NCBI GenBank assembly: GCA_029288535.1
Contig: JARIGY010000075.1
Location: 1 to 15,039, forward strand
Reading direction: 5' to 3'
DNA from: Candidatus Tayloriibacteriota bacterium
GTDB lineage: Bacteria > Patescibacteriota > Minisyncoccia > Phycocordibacterales > JAKAEA01
DNA length: 15,039 bases
Shown here: piece after piece, positions 1 through 7,404 of the stretch
Position numbering within the stretch: position 1 is the first letter of the stretch
Layout of the letters: each line of letters starts with the position of its first letter
Made by a program: the position numbers and the translations under genes
The notes under the pieces: model-generated
Told to the model about the DNA's origin: nothing
Seen by the model: the letters and a program-made list of their open reading frames with translations, nothing else
Database searches by the model: none

Positions 1-233
1 CGGTAGAGCTCCTCCATGAGGGCCGGGACATTTTCAATGTGCTCGAGTATATAGTTGGCGCGCACCTCTATGACGCTATTGTCTTCCAATGGGATTCCTT
101 TGGTGATGTCTGCCACGATATCGACGGAAGGCAGGTCAAGCACATCCATATTGATGAAACCCTCCATCACTTCCTGCCCGCCTCCAAGCTGGAGTCTTAT
201 ATTTTTTTTATGTTCGAAAGTTTTCATGAGCAT
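1..233 (-). CDS. SAM-dependent methyltransferase, N-terminal part (cut by window edge)
   Basis: Only the first 77 codons are present; the gene runs off the low-coordinate end. The translation contains LQLGGGQEVMEGFINMD, which fits motif I of class I SAM-dependent methyltransferases (L-x-L-G-x-G followed by G-F/W-x-N-x-D). It continues with VDIVADITKGIPLEDNSV and YILEHIENVPALMEELYR, matching the D-x-x-x-D-x-x-x-x-P-x-x-D and L-E-H-x-x-x-x-x-x-x-x-E-x-x-R pattern of the Methyltransf_11/COG4627-like group. The start ATG at 233 lies inside the 3' end of the preceding glycosyltransferase gene (26-nt overlap, different frame). A second in-frame ATG at 227 is equally possible, and neither has a clear Shine-Dalgarno sequence. 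Its position at the end of a glycan operon suggests methylation of a sugar or of the glycan end, but substrate residues are not visible. Confidence 0.8.
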   Translation of the reverse strand, partial: MLMKTFEHKKNIRLQLGGGQEVMEGFINMDVLDLPSVDIVADITKGIPLEDNSVIEVRANYILEHIENVPALMEELY

Positions 234-1281
234 TGTCAAATCCGATTAACGCCAGCAGCTTCTCCACGAAAGGCCTGTTTGAGAATTCCCGCTCCATTCT
301 CAACCGGCCCGCATGTCCGATTTTCATTCGAAAATCCTCATCGTCGATCAATTTCCTGATCGCCCGATACCAATCATCTTCATTGTTTGCCAAAATACCG
401 TCTACGTTATTTGTTACCACATAGGGATTTTCCCCCCAGTCACTCAGCACCGTCGCGACACCGCAACCCATATACTCTTTGGCTTTCCAGGCATCCTTTC
501 CGCGATTGTGTTCGATCTTCTCCAAAGGCATCACTCCGATATCGAATCTTGCCAGATGTTTTGCTATTTCCTTCGGTTCGTGCCATGGAAGCGCGGGCGT
601 GAACTCAACACTTAACCCTCGGACAGAGGCTAGAAGTTCGTGAATTTTCTCTCCTCCTCCAAGCTGCACGAATATGACCTGATAGCCGTCATCGACTATC
701 CTCTGCAGCGGCCGGATGAGGAGTTTCATATTCTCAAAATGGCCGGGCGTGCCGGTCCAGCCTATCCGCACGGAAGAATTTTTCTCAGAAACAGTTTTTC
801 CCTTTTCCAGATACGTATTTTCCGTATCGATCGGGGCCGAGAGTACATGGGAATTCTTATTGTAGCGTAGCGCGTACTCCTGCAAGTAATGGCTTCCGAC
901 AATGACGCATGTCGCGTTTTGGACCATGATCCGGGCCTTGAGGGCGATTCTCCATGACCCCAGGAAAATTGCGTCATCGAAATCAAACACGTAGCCTCGG
1001 CGGAAAATCCATTTCCGGACCAGCACCATGAACATGAAGTCCAGCTGTTCGGTCATTTTATGCAGATAAAGCACGTCATTGCGCCCTACCGAAGCGAGCA
1101 ATTGTATGTTTGAGAAAAAGTCGGATACCCGTTCGCGCGAAACGACCCACCACGCCCGCCGCTTGATGTGATACGACTCGGCGCTTATTCCGAGCGTGCG
1201 CAGATAATCCGCAACCAGATGCGCCCGTGTCCGGGAACTCGGAAGAGATCGGTCTCCTTTGGTGCAAAAAAATATTTTCAT
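208..1281 (-). CDS. Glycosyltransferase, GT4-like (GT-B fold)
   Basis: Predicted cytosolic or membrane-peripheral glycosyltransferase of 357 residues that would transfer a sugar from a nucleotide donor to a growing glycan. The N-terminal half carries SSRTRA (15-20) and FDFDDAIF (99-106), both seen in one GT4 subgroup. The C-terminal donor-binding half begins at RIGWTGTPGHFENM (172-185) and has KAKEYMGCGVATVLSDWGENP (266-286), the region where GT4 enzymes hold their conserved Glu (here Glu269). A TTG at 1299 would extend the protein by six residues into the rmlC stop region. I chose ATG 1281, which gives the usual MKIFF-type start 7 nt after the rmlC stop. The 3' end overlaps the methyltransferase start. 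Donor and acceptor cannot be told from sequence. Confidence 0.86.
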   Translation of the reverse strand: MKIFFCTKGDRSLPSSRTRAHLVADYLRTLGISAESYHIKRRAWWVVSRERVSDFFSNIQLLASVGRNDVLYLHKMTEQLDFMFMVLVRKWIFRRGYVFDFDDAIFLGSWRIALKARIMVQNATCVIVGSHYLQEYALRYNKNSHVLSAPIDTENTYLEKGKTVSEKNSSVRIGWTGTPGHFENMKLLIRPLQRIVDDGYQVIFVQLGGGEKIHELLASVRGLSVEFTPALPWHEPKEIAKHLARFDIGVMPLEKIEHNRGKDAWKAKEYMGCGVATVLSDWGENPYVVTNNVDGILANNEDDWYRAIRKLIDDEDFRMKIGHAGRLRMEREFSNRPFVEKLLALIGFDNAHENFRT

Positions 1282-1288
1282 GGTTCGC

Positions 1289-1852
1289 TTAAAAAACAAA
1301 GATGTCGCTTTCCGCCCGCTTCAGCCAGTCTTTGAAGGTCGGGGAAGTTTTATTCCTTTCCGATAAAATAGGGCTGTTTTTTATCGGCCAATCAATGTTG
1401 ATCTCAGGGTCGTTCCAGGCGATTTCCCCCTGAGTTTGAGAGTCATAGAGCGCCGAGCACTTGTATTGGATTTCACAATTATCGGTAAGAGCTTGAAAGC
1501 CGCGGGCAAAACCGGCCGGCGCGTATACCTGTCTTTTATCATTCTCGCTGCATTCAAGGCCAAACCACTGCCCAAGCGTAGGCGAGTTCTTCCTGATATC
1601 AACTGCCACGAGAAATGCGGCGCCTCGAGTAACCCTCATGAGTTTGCTCATCGGCGGACCATACTGGAAGTGCAACCCCCGTATCACGTTCGACACTGAA
1701 CTTGAATGATTGTCCTGGACAAACACGTCGCGTATTCCGGCTTTTTCAAATTCGTCCTTGCGGTATGATTCCATAAAAAAACCGCGCTCATCGGCATGGA
1801 CCTGCGGCGTCACGACGAAAAGGTCTCGAAATACAGTCGGTTCAAATTTCAT
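1289..1852 (-). CDS. rmlC: dTDP-4-dehydrorhamnose 3,5-epimerase (RmlC family)
   Basis: The enzyme epimerises C3 and C5 of dTDP-4-keto-6-deoxy-D-glucose, the step after RmlB in dTDP-L-rhamnose synthesis. The 187-residue length is normal for this cupin. The family pattern is intact: ERGFFMESYR (22-31), VIRGLHFQ with the probable catalytic base His61, SKLMRVTRGAAF with Lys70, VDIRKNSPTLGQW (84-96), PAGFARGFQ (112-120), and QYKCSALYD holding Tyr130 and Tyr136, then WNDPEINIDWP (146-156). The start ATG overlaps the upstream rmlB-like gene by 11 nt, suggesting translational coupling and joint action. RmlA and RmlD are not in the window, so the final sugar could be dTDP-L-rhamnose or another dTDP-6-deoxyhexose made from the same intermediate. 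Confidence 0.93.
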   Translation of the reverse strand: MKFEPTVFRDLFVVTPQVHADERGFFMESYRKDEFEKAGIRDVFVQDNHSSSVSNVIRGLHFQYGPPMSKLMRVTRGAAFLVAVDIRKNSPTLGQWFGLECSENDKRQVYAPAGFARGFQALTDNCEIQYKCSALYDSQTQGEIAWNDPEINIDWPIKNSPILSERNKTSPTFKDWLKRAESDIFVF

Positions 1853-2753
1853 ATTTTAAGTATTCTTCCAAACCCTCATCGAATGTGTAAAGCGGTTTCC
1901 AGCCGAGCTCCGTTTTGATGCGGTCAGCACTCATCTGATATTTCAAATCCATGCCAGCCCTGTTGCTTGGAAACGTGTTTATTTTCTTGCCGGTCACCTT
2001 CTCCGCCCGCTCGATAAGCTGGCGCACCGTAAGGCCGTCGTTGAGCGTGAGGTTGTAGGTGCGATTTCCCTTTTCTAAAATAAGCTCGATGGCCGGAGCG
2101 ATATTTTTTACGTAAATATATTCGCGGTAACCCACTCCCTCATTGTGGAGCGGTATCGCTTCGCCCGAATGGAGCGAGTGCTTGATAAGCGGCATGATCT
2201 TCCGGGTATCCTGCCGAGGCCCGAAAACATTGCAGAACCTTGTCTCGGCGGTGGTTTCGATCATCGAAGGATAGGTTGAGCCGTATGCCAAACGCATGAG
2301 GGAGCCGGTGGCTTTCGAGCACGAGTATGGATTCTTGGGAAACAGAATCTCGGTTTCATCTTTCAAGTGCTCGCATTCGCCGTAGACTTCATCCGTAGAG
2401 ACATAGATGAACTTCTTCAGCGACGGAAGCAGCCGGCACGCTTCAAACATCACTATATTCCCATTCATATTTTCGAGCAGCGTGCGGTGCGGCTCAAGGA
2501 TGGAGTAGTCGACGTCGGATATTGCCGCGGCGTGGATCACATACTCAGGAGCCTCCTTGAGCACAACGTCAATGACGGCATTTTCGCACACATTCATTTT
2601 ATAGTATTTGAATGAACCGTCTATGATTTCCGGATGGCTGCCGACGGACTCGTTATCGATAACCACGACATCCCAGCCTTTGGCCACAAAATATTCCGTA
2701 ACATGGGAAAAAATAAAGCCCAATCCCCCGGTAATTAATATTTTCTTTTTCAT
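1842..2753 (-). CDS. rmlB: RmlB-like dTDP-glucose 4,6-dehydratase (extended SDR)
   Basis: Likely converts dTDP-glucose to dTDP-4-keto-6-deoxyglucose for the RmlC encoded next. The 303-residue protein has the catalytic set: STDEVYG with Thr120, Asp121 and Glu122, and YSCSK with Tyr143 and Lys147. RmlB-like segments include AAISDVDYSILEP (76-88), a TRFCNVFGPRQ stretch and a C-terminal LGWKP. Two deviations stand out. The nucleotide motif reads TGGLGFIF, so the third glycine of TGxxGxxG is Phe15, and the usual PGHD near the C-terminus reads AGMD. ATG 2753 gives the normal MKKKILITGG start; a TTG at 2828 would add 25 residues overlapping the preceding gene and is unlikely. The 37-nt gap upstream is among the larger ones in this operon. 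A related sugar-nucleotide dehydratase or epimerase cannot be excluded. Confidence 0.83.
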   Translation of the reverse strand: MKKKILITGGLGFIFSHVTEYFVAKGWDVVVIDNESVGSHPEIIDGSFKYYKMNVCENAVIDVVLKEAPEYVIHAAAISDVDYSILEPHRTLLENMNGNIVMFEACRLLPSLKKFIYVSTDEVYGECEHLKDETEILFPKNPYSCSKATGSLMRLAYGSTYPSMIETTAETRFCNVFGPRQDTRKIMPLIKHSLHSGEAIPLHNEGVGYREYIYVKNIAPAIELILEKGNRTYNLTLNDGLTVRQLIERAEKVTGKKINTFPSNRAGMDLKYQMSADRIKTELGWKPLYTFDEGLEEYLKYEI

Positions 2754-2790
2754 GAAGTAAATGTAAGAGTATCCATTGATAGTACACTTT

Positions 2791-3948
2791 TTATGCCGTA
2801 AAACAAGATAGCGAGTGGATTGCCTCAATGATTTTTTGCGCCCTGCTTCTCCAGGTAAAAAGCCTGACTTTATCGTAAGAATTTACCGCTCTCCTCTGGC
2901 TTTCCGGGCCATTGCCCATACTTGACATTATCGCCTGAGACAGGGCCGCGACATTGTCCGGGGGAACAAACAAGCAGTCGGCATCGCTTAAAATTTCCCT
3001 AATGGACGGAAGATCCGAAGATACGATCGGTCTGCGGCTGGCCATATATTCAAACAGCTTTAACGGCGACATGATGTGGGCATAATGCGGGCTATTCGGA
3101 TAATTCATAATGAGAACATCCATTGCTTTTAAATGCTCAGGTATCCGACTGACCGGAACATGACCCAGGCAATGCCCGGAACCTGCGGCAAGACCGGATG
3201 AAAACAGGCCGTTTATTTCGCTTATTTCGTCTTGGTTGGCGCCCACGATAACGAAGTCAATTGCCGCCTTGCGAGCCTGGCACATTGCTACGGCATCGAT
3301 AATCCCCTCAACGCCTTTCGTTTCGCCCATAGTTTTATATTTGCCGACATAACCGACCAGAAACCGATCCATCGGCAGACCCAGCTCTTTCCGCAGTTCC
3401 GCCTTGTCATCCGAAACACTGTCAAAAAAATCGAGATCGACGCCGTCATGCAGAAGCTTGATCTTATTTTCATCGATTCCCATGGAAATCATCCGATCAT
3501 ACAGACCCCGGCTGATGACCACAATGGCTGCCGACCACCTGGCTGCCGCCGCAGTTAAGAAATTACGCTGATCAGTGTGAACTTCCCAAAGCGCGCTCAG
3601 GCCGAAAAAGTCGGATATCACGGCCGCTGACGCGTCTCGCGTGTACACGACGCTTTCCCTGGATCTCAGCACCTTAAGCGCCACAGCGAGTCCGAAGAAA
3701 AATTGCTGTATCCAGAAGCCGAACCGGCCGAACCGGATCAGATCTACCGTTGGAACATACTCGATTTTGAAATTCCGCTTAACGCTGTAATATTCGAAAG
3801 GATCATCTTTGATGGCATTGAGCCGTTTCGGAACCACCAGCGTAACCTCGGACCCCAGATCGGCAAAGGCCTCGCACATTTTCATGATCTGGATGCCGTG
3901 CGCTTTTTCTGTAGGCAGACGGATATTGGCGATATATAATAATTTCAT
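2791..3948 (-). CDS. Glycosyltransferase family 4 protein
   Basis: A 385-residue GT-B glycosyltransferase. The N-terminal acceptor domain starts MKLLYIANIRLPTEKAHGIQIMKMCEAFADLG, a signature of a GT4 subgroup in bacterial surface-glycan clusters, and contains WEVHTDQRN (121-129). The C-terminal donor domain begins near VGYVGKY (198-204) and has SPLKLFEYMASRRPIVSSDLP (294-314), where Lys297 and Glu300 correspond to the conserved donor-binding region, followed by SIREIL. No membrane helix or signal peptide is evident, although the FWIQQFFFGLAVALKVL stretch (78-94) is hydrophobic and may attach to the membrane. The start codon overlaps the stop of the upstream GT in an ATGA arrangement (3945-3948), indicating translational coupling. 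Sugar specificity is unknown. Confidence 0.9.
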   Translation of the reverse strand: MKLLYIANIRLPTEKAHGIQIMKMCEAFADLGSEVTLVVPKRLNAIKDDPFEYYSVKRNFKIEYVPTVDLIRFGRFGFWIQQFFFGLAVALKVLRSRESVVYTRDASAAVISDFFGLSALWEVHTDQRNFLTAAAARWSAAIVVISRGLYDRMISMGIDENKIKLLHDGVDLDFFDSVSDDKAELRKELGLPMDRFLVGYVGKYKTMGETKGVEGIIDAVAMCQARKAAIDFVIVGANQDEISEINGLFSSGLAAGSGHCLGHVPVSRIPEHLKAMDVLIMNYPNSPHYAHIMSPLKLFEYMASRRPIVSSDLPSIREILSDADCLFVPPDNVAALSQAIMSSMGNGPESQRRAVNSYDKVRLFTWRSRAQKIIEAIHSLSCFTA

Positions 3949-4991
3949 CGGAGTGTTTGAGTGATTTTTGCAATAAGCGCGTCGACGGAGAACGCCTCAC
4001 GGACTTTGCGCTGGCAATAATCTGCGATTTCTCTGGGATCTTCCGACAGCAGCGCACAAAGCTTTTGCGCCAATTCTTCCGGGTCTCCGCACGCAAACAT
4101 CAGCTCGCCTTTATATGGCCCCAGAAACGAAGCGAACGACTCGTTGCATACGACGACCGGCGTACCGGCTGCAAATGACTCGAGCACAGCCTTGTCCATG
4201 CCGCCGGTCGGAGCCATATTTGCCGTTACTGAAGCGGCGTAATATGCGGCAGGAATATTCCTGTTCGCGGCCCGGCCGTTAAAACGAATCATCGGTCCGA
4301 GACTATGACTAGCAATAAGCATATCGAGCTCTGATTTGTAAAGCACATCATCATCAGTGATGGGTGTTCCAATAAACTCAATCAGGAATGGTTTCGCGCA
4401 TTTCTTTTTGAGAAGCACTGCTGCCTCGATCAGAATGTGGCAATTCTTAATGCGACTGATCCTTCCCACATGAACGATGGAGGGTATGGCTTTTTCTTCT
4501 TTTTCCTTCTCTTTGAATGCGAAGAGCTCGGTGTCGATGCCGTGGCCGACAAAGCGAACTTTCGGGCCCGGCAGGCCGAAGCTCTGCGGCGTCGAAGTGA
4601 AGATAACATCCGCAAAACGCACCGCAAACCGAAGCTTGAGATCGACCTGCTTATGCGAATACCATAGGGCGATTTTCTTATGCTGCAGCTTCCAGAAAAG
4701 GCCGCCGAGCGCTGCGTAGACCGGATTCATGTGCACGAAAACCGCGTCATACTTTTTTCTTTGCTGCCAACTATATTTATAGAAATTGAAAACGTATGCC
4801 AGCCGCGAAACCTTGGTTTCTTTTCCCAAGGAAAATACCGAAACATTTTGTGGCAAAGACACTTCGCCTTTTTCCAGGCAGATGACGGTGATGTGTCCGT
4901 AGTTCTTTGCGAATGCTTCGATCCATCGGTGGAAAAAGCCGAGCACGTCGTCGTTGCGGTCGACCTTCTGAGTTAGGATGAGCAGGTTCAT
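3945..4991 (-). CDS. Glycosyltransferase family 4 protein
   Basis: A 348-residue GT4-type glycosyltransferase. The N-terminal domain opens MNLLILTQKVDRNDDVLGFFHRWIE. The C-terminal domain has HVGRISRIKN (174-183, Arg177 and Lys182 in the phosphate-binding position) and TGGMDKAVLESFAAGTPVVV (262-281). Glu271 is the second Glu of the E-x7-E signature; the first is replaced by Gly263, as in the subgroup with a GGMDK-type loop, so I do not read this as inactivation. Its ATG shares one base with the TGA of the GtrA-like gene (position 4991) and its own stop overlaps the next start by 4 nt, so it sits in a tightly coupled run. Donor and acceptor are unknown. Confidence 0.89.
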   Translation of the reverse strand: MNLLILTQKVDRNDDVLGFFHRWIEAFAKNYGHITVICLEKGEVSLPQNVSVFSLGKETKVSRLAYVFNFYKYSWQQRKKYDAVFVHMNPVYAALGGLFWKLQHKKIALWYSHKQVDLKLRFAVRFADVIFTSTPQSFGLPGPKVRFVGHGIDTELFAFKEKEKEEKAIPSIVHVGRISRIKNCHILIEAAVLLKKKCAKPFLIEFIGTPITDDDVLYKSELDMLIASHSLGPMIRFNGRAANRNIPAAYYAASVTANMAPTGGMDKAVLESFAAGTPVVVCNESFASFLGPYKGELMFACGDPEELAQKLCALLSEDPREIADYCQRKVREAFSVDALIAKITQTLR

Positions 4992-5392
4992 CAGGCGGTC
5001 TGCTTAAAGATGAATTTCTTATAGACCGGATAGCTCATGATCGCGATCAGGCCCGACGCCAGGAACTGGCCGAAGAGATACCAGATATGGAAAATGCCTA
5101 CGAAAATATACATCAGCAGCGCGTTGATACAGAGGTTGATGAGCCCGACAAGCAGATAGAGGCCGAGCTGCCTGTGGATCTGGTCGAGGGATTTGTGCGA
5201 AAATGTCCAGAATTTCTGGAGAATGAAGCTTACGGCGAAACCGGCAAGGAATGCGAATACCGACGACACGAGATAATGGATATGCAGAATGCTCGTGAAA
5301 ATATAGGACGCCAAAAGCGTCACGAACGCCGCCGAACCGCCGGAAACGAGATACTTGAATATTTTATAGTATTTAGAAAATCGAGTCCCCAT
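4991..5392 (-). CDS. GtrA-like membrane protein
   Basis: A 133-residue integral membrane protein of the GtrA family. Four hydrophobic segments lie at about 13-36, 40-60, 75-97 and 104-122, with a short basic tail (YKKFIFK). The sequence ILQKFWTFS (57-65) after the second helix matches the family's F-x-x-x-[KR]-x-W-x-F signature. Some family members are thought to flip polyprenyl-phosphate-linked sugars across the membrane; others sit beside polysaccharide glycosyltransferases with unproven roles. Its first 20 nt overlap the 3' end of the dehydrogenase-like gene, and its stop codon overlaps the start of the next glycosyltransferase by one base. It is the only clear lipid-linked sugar translocator candidate within the glycan operon in this window. 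Confidence 0.9.
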   Translation of the reverse strand: MGTRFSKYYKIFKYLVSGGSAAFVTLLASYIFTSILHIHYLVSSVFAFLAGFAVSFILQKFWTFSHKSLDQIHRQLGLYLLVGLINLCINALLMYIFVGIFHIWYLFGQFLASGLIAIMSYPVYKKFIFKQTA

Positions 5393-6245
5393 AGACGCCT
5401 TTCAAGAGATTAAGATCCTTCTTGCTGTCGACGAGCAGCTTGATATTCTTTGCCTTCAGGCTTTCCATCACGCCATTGCCGAGCGGGTCATTGACCAGCC
5501 GCTCGTACATCTGCAAAAAAACTTCGTAATCTTTGATGAAGCACTCTCCTCCGGCTCCGCGGCCGCTTTTGTGGAGAGGATTCATATAGGTCGGTCCGTT
5601 ATCGGGGTCTGCGCTCATAACCTCCTGTATAACGTTCCAATCAACATCTAGTTTCGTTGCCAGATCGTAGAACAGGTTTATAGCCACCACCCGGACGAAT
5701 CCCATATAATTTCTGCCGTACTTTATCAGTTCGGCTTCGCGGGAGCTGCAAATGAAATTATGGGTCAATTTATAGAGCGCTTTTGGCAGAACGCTCATCA
5801 CTTCCTCTGCTTTTTCCTGATACAGGGGCGAGCCGATGGGGATGCCGACAATATTGCGTGATGGATTTCCGGCATCATATGCGGCAGTAGAAACGTTCAG
5901 GAATTCAGGCGAATTGAGGACGAAAATATCGGGATTTTCCTTTTGGATCGCTTCGGTCGTACCCGGCAGCATCGTGGATTTTATAACCGCGATTTTGCCT
6001 TTTCCCACGAGCGGCACGACGCTGCGGACGATGGAATCGTCAAAACCTTCGGGCGTAGTCGGCGTCGGCACCGCGATGAATACGATGTCGCATTCGCCTA
6101 TTTTTTCCTTATTTTCCACATACTCTTTTTCGATGCCGTAGCGGACAACGGAATAGCCGCGGTCTTCGAAGTTGGCGGCATAGTGCCTGCCTATCCATCC
6201 CTGACCTATAAAACCGATGCGGGGCTTGGTATGCACAGTGGCCAT
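5373..6245 (-). CDS. UDP-glucose/GDP-mannose dehydrogenase-like protein lacking the C-terminal domain
   Basis: The 290-residue protein has two of the three domains of nucleotide-sugar 6-dehydrogenases. The NAD-binding domain shows IGFIGQGWIG (10-19) with the GxGxxG pattern, VFIAVPTPT (55-63), and STMLPGTTE (90-98). The central domain has SPEFL with Glu114, REAELIKYGRNY with Lys175 and Asn179, and GAGGECFIKD with the expected catalytic Cys235. The usual third domain, which completes the sugar-nucleotide site, is absent: the family is normally about 400-450 residues. The DNA after residue 290 encodes GtrA in another frame, so this is not a simple frameshift of a full-length gene. It might oxidise a different substrate, act with a partner, or be an oxidoreductase relative; conserved catalytic residues argue against decay. 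Confidence 0.83.
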   Translation of the reverse strand: MATVHTKPRIGFIGQGWIGRHYAANFEDRGYSVVRYGIEKEYVENKEKIGECDIVFIAVPTPTTPEGFDDSIVRSVVPLVGKGKIAVIKSTMLPGTTEAIQKENPDIFVLNSPEFLNVSTAAYDAGNPSRNIVGIPIGSPLYQEKAEEVMSVLPKALYKLTHNFICSSREAELIKYGRNYMGFVRVVAINLFYDLATKLDVDWNVIQEVMSADPDNGPTYMNPLHKSGRGAGGECFIKDYEVFLQMYERLVNDPLGNGVMESLKAKNIKLLVDSKKDLNLLKGVYGDSIF

Positions 6246-6261
6246 TATTGTACACCAAAAA

Positions 6262-7404
6262 CTAACGCCGAGCCACTAGGGCAGACTCAAGCATTGCCTT
6301 GTATTTTGCAAGATACTCGGAGCGCGGTTCTCCGACTTTTTCATGCGCCATTCTCTCGGCAGTCTGCTTGAGTGAATTTTTGAGTTCAGGATTTTCAATC
6401 ATTGCAATAATTTTTTCAGTAAAGCTTTCCTTATTTTTTATATCGCAAATGAAACCGTTGCGGCCTTCTTCGACAATAGTGGAAACGATGCCCACATCCG
6501 AAGAAACGATCGGACAGCCGGACGCCGCCGCTTCGACAAGAGTCAGGCCGTAACCTTCATAAAGTGAAGTCGTGAGAAAGACATCGGCCGTCTTGTAATA
6601 TGAAGCTAGACTGGGTTGCCATGGTTCAAAAACCGCATTGCGATCAAGATGATAGCGCAGCGCCAAACCCTGGAGATAGCGCTTGTCCGGACCATCGCCG
6701 ACAATGACCAGGCCGACGTTCTGATGCTTGAGCACGATATCGCGCAGGACAGCGAACGCAAAGCCGATATTTTTCTCCTGCGTCAGCCGCGAAGCCATGA
6801 GTATGATGAAAGAAAACTGAGGATACCGCTTATGGAGATCGGCGGTTATCGGCGCATCGGTGAAAACACTGATATCGGTATGGATCGGAAGCACTGTTGT
6901 TTTGGCAACGAGCGATCGATCGATCCTAGAGAGCGACTGCCTGATCCTGTCCGATACGGCCCGGATAGCGTCGGCTTTCGGCAACAACCACGAAGCCATG
7001 CGCACCCGGATGAAATTGAGGCGCGAGCTTCGCGCAAAATACGGACTCAAAAAATCCGTATGGATCTGCATATGGAGCCTGGTCTGCGAGCGGCGCGTGA
7101 TGAGCCAGCCGGCCAAGCCCGATTCGAAAGGGTCTTGTGTCGTTATCACATCCGGCTTCACGGCACCAAGCTCGCTCAAAAAGACGTTTCGAGCGTCAAA
7201 CGGATAGCGAAACCTATTTTTTGAATTCGTAGGATAAATCCACACATTGTCTGAAATCTTTTCGGGCTTGAGATTATGTTCGGCCAGACTGAAAATGATG
7301 ATATGGAGCTCGGTAAAGAGCGTGCCGTATTCGATCATGCGCTCTCGCGCCGCGCTTCCCGCTTCAAATATTTTCCTGTCGCTGCCGATGCTTAGCACTA
7401 TCAT
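6262..7404 (-). CDS. Glycosyltransferase family 4 protein
   Basis: A 380-residue GT-B glycosyltransferase with a complete donor-site signature. The N-terminal domain starts MIVLSIGSDRKIFEAGSAARERM and includes HMQIHTDF (111-118). The C-terminal domain has MASRLTQEKN (203-212, Arg206 and Lys211), IVGDGPD (234-240), and EGYGLTLVEAAASGCPIV (283-300), where Glu283 and Glu291 form the canonical E-x7-E motif. A longer reading frame begins at 7461, but ATG 7404 overlaps the upstream stop as ATGA and gives the usual N-terminal beta strand, so the 19-residue extension is rejected. It is followed after 16 nt by the dehydrogenase-like gene. The protein resembles mannosyl- or glucosyl-type GT4 enzymes, but the sugar cannot be assigned. 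Confidence 0.92.
   Translation of the reverse strand: MIVLSIGSDRKIFEAGSAARERMIEYGTLFTELHIIIFSLAEHNLKPEKISDNVWIYPTNSKNRFRYPFDARNVFLSELGAVKPDVITTQDPFESGLAGWLITRRSQTRLHMQIHTDFLSPYFARSSRLNFIRVRMASWLLPKADAIRAVSDRIRQSLSRIDRSLVAKTTVLPIHTDISVFTDAPITADLHKRYPQFSFIILMASRLTQEKNIGFAFAVLRDIVLKHQNVGLVIVGDGPDKRYLQGLALRYHLDRNAVFEPWQPSLASYYKTADVFLTTSLYEGYGLTLVEAAASGCPIVSSDVGIVSTIVEEGRNGFICDIKNKESFTEKIIAMIENPELKNSLKQTAERMAHEKVGEPRSEYLAKYKAMLESALVARR

Noticed and set aside
2754..2828. TTG-started extension of the RmlB-like protein.
   Set aside because: It overlaps the end of the previous gene and adds residues before the Rossmann beta strand; MKKKILITGG from 2753 is the family-like start.
5373..5392. A frameshift that would split one full-length dehydrogenase into two pieces.
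   Set aside because: The following frame encodes a complete four-helix GtrA protein from its own ATG, not the missing dehydrogenase domain.
6616..7224. A 202-residue plus-strand open frame opposite a glycosyltransferase.
   Set aside because: The minus-strand frame has clear GT4 motifs over the same bases; the plus frame has no recognisable domain or start signal.
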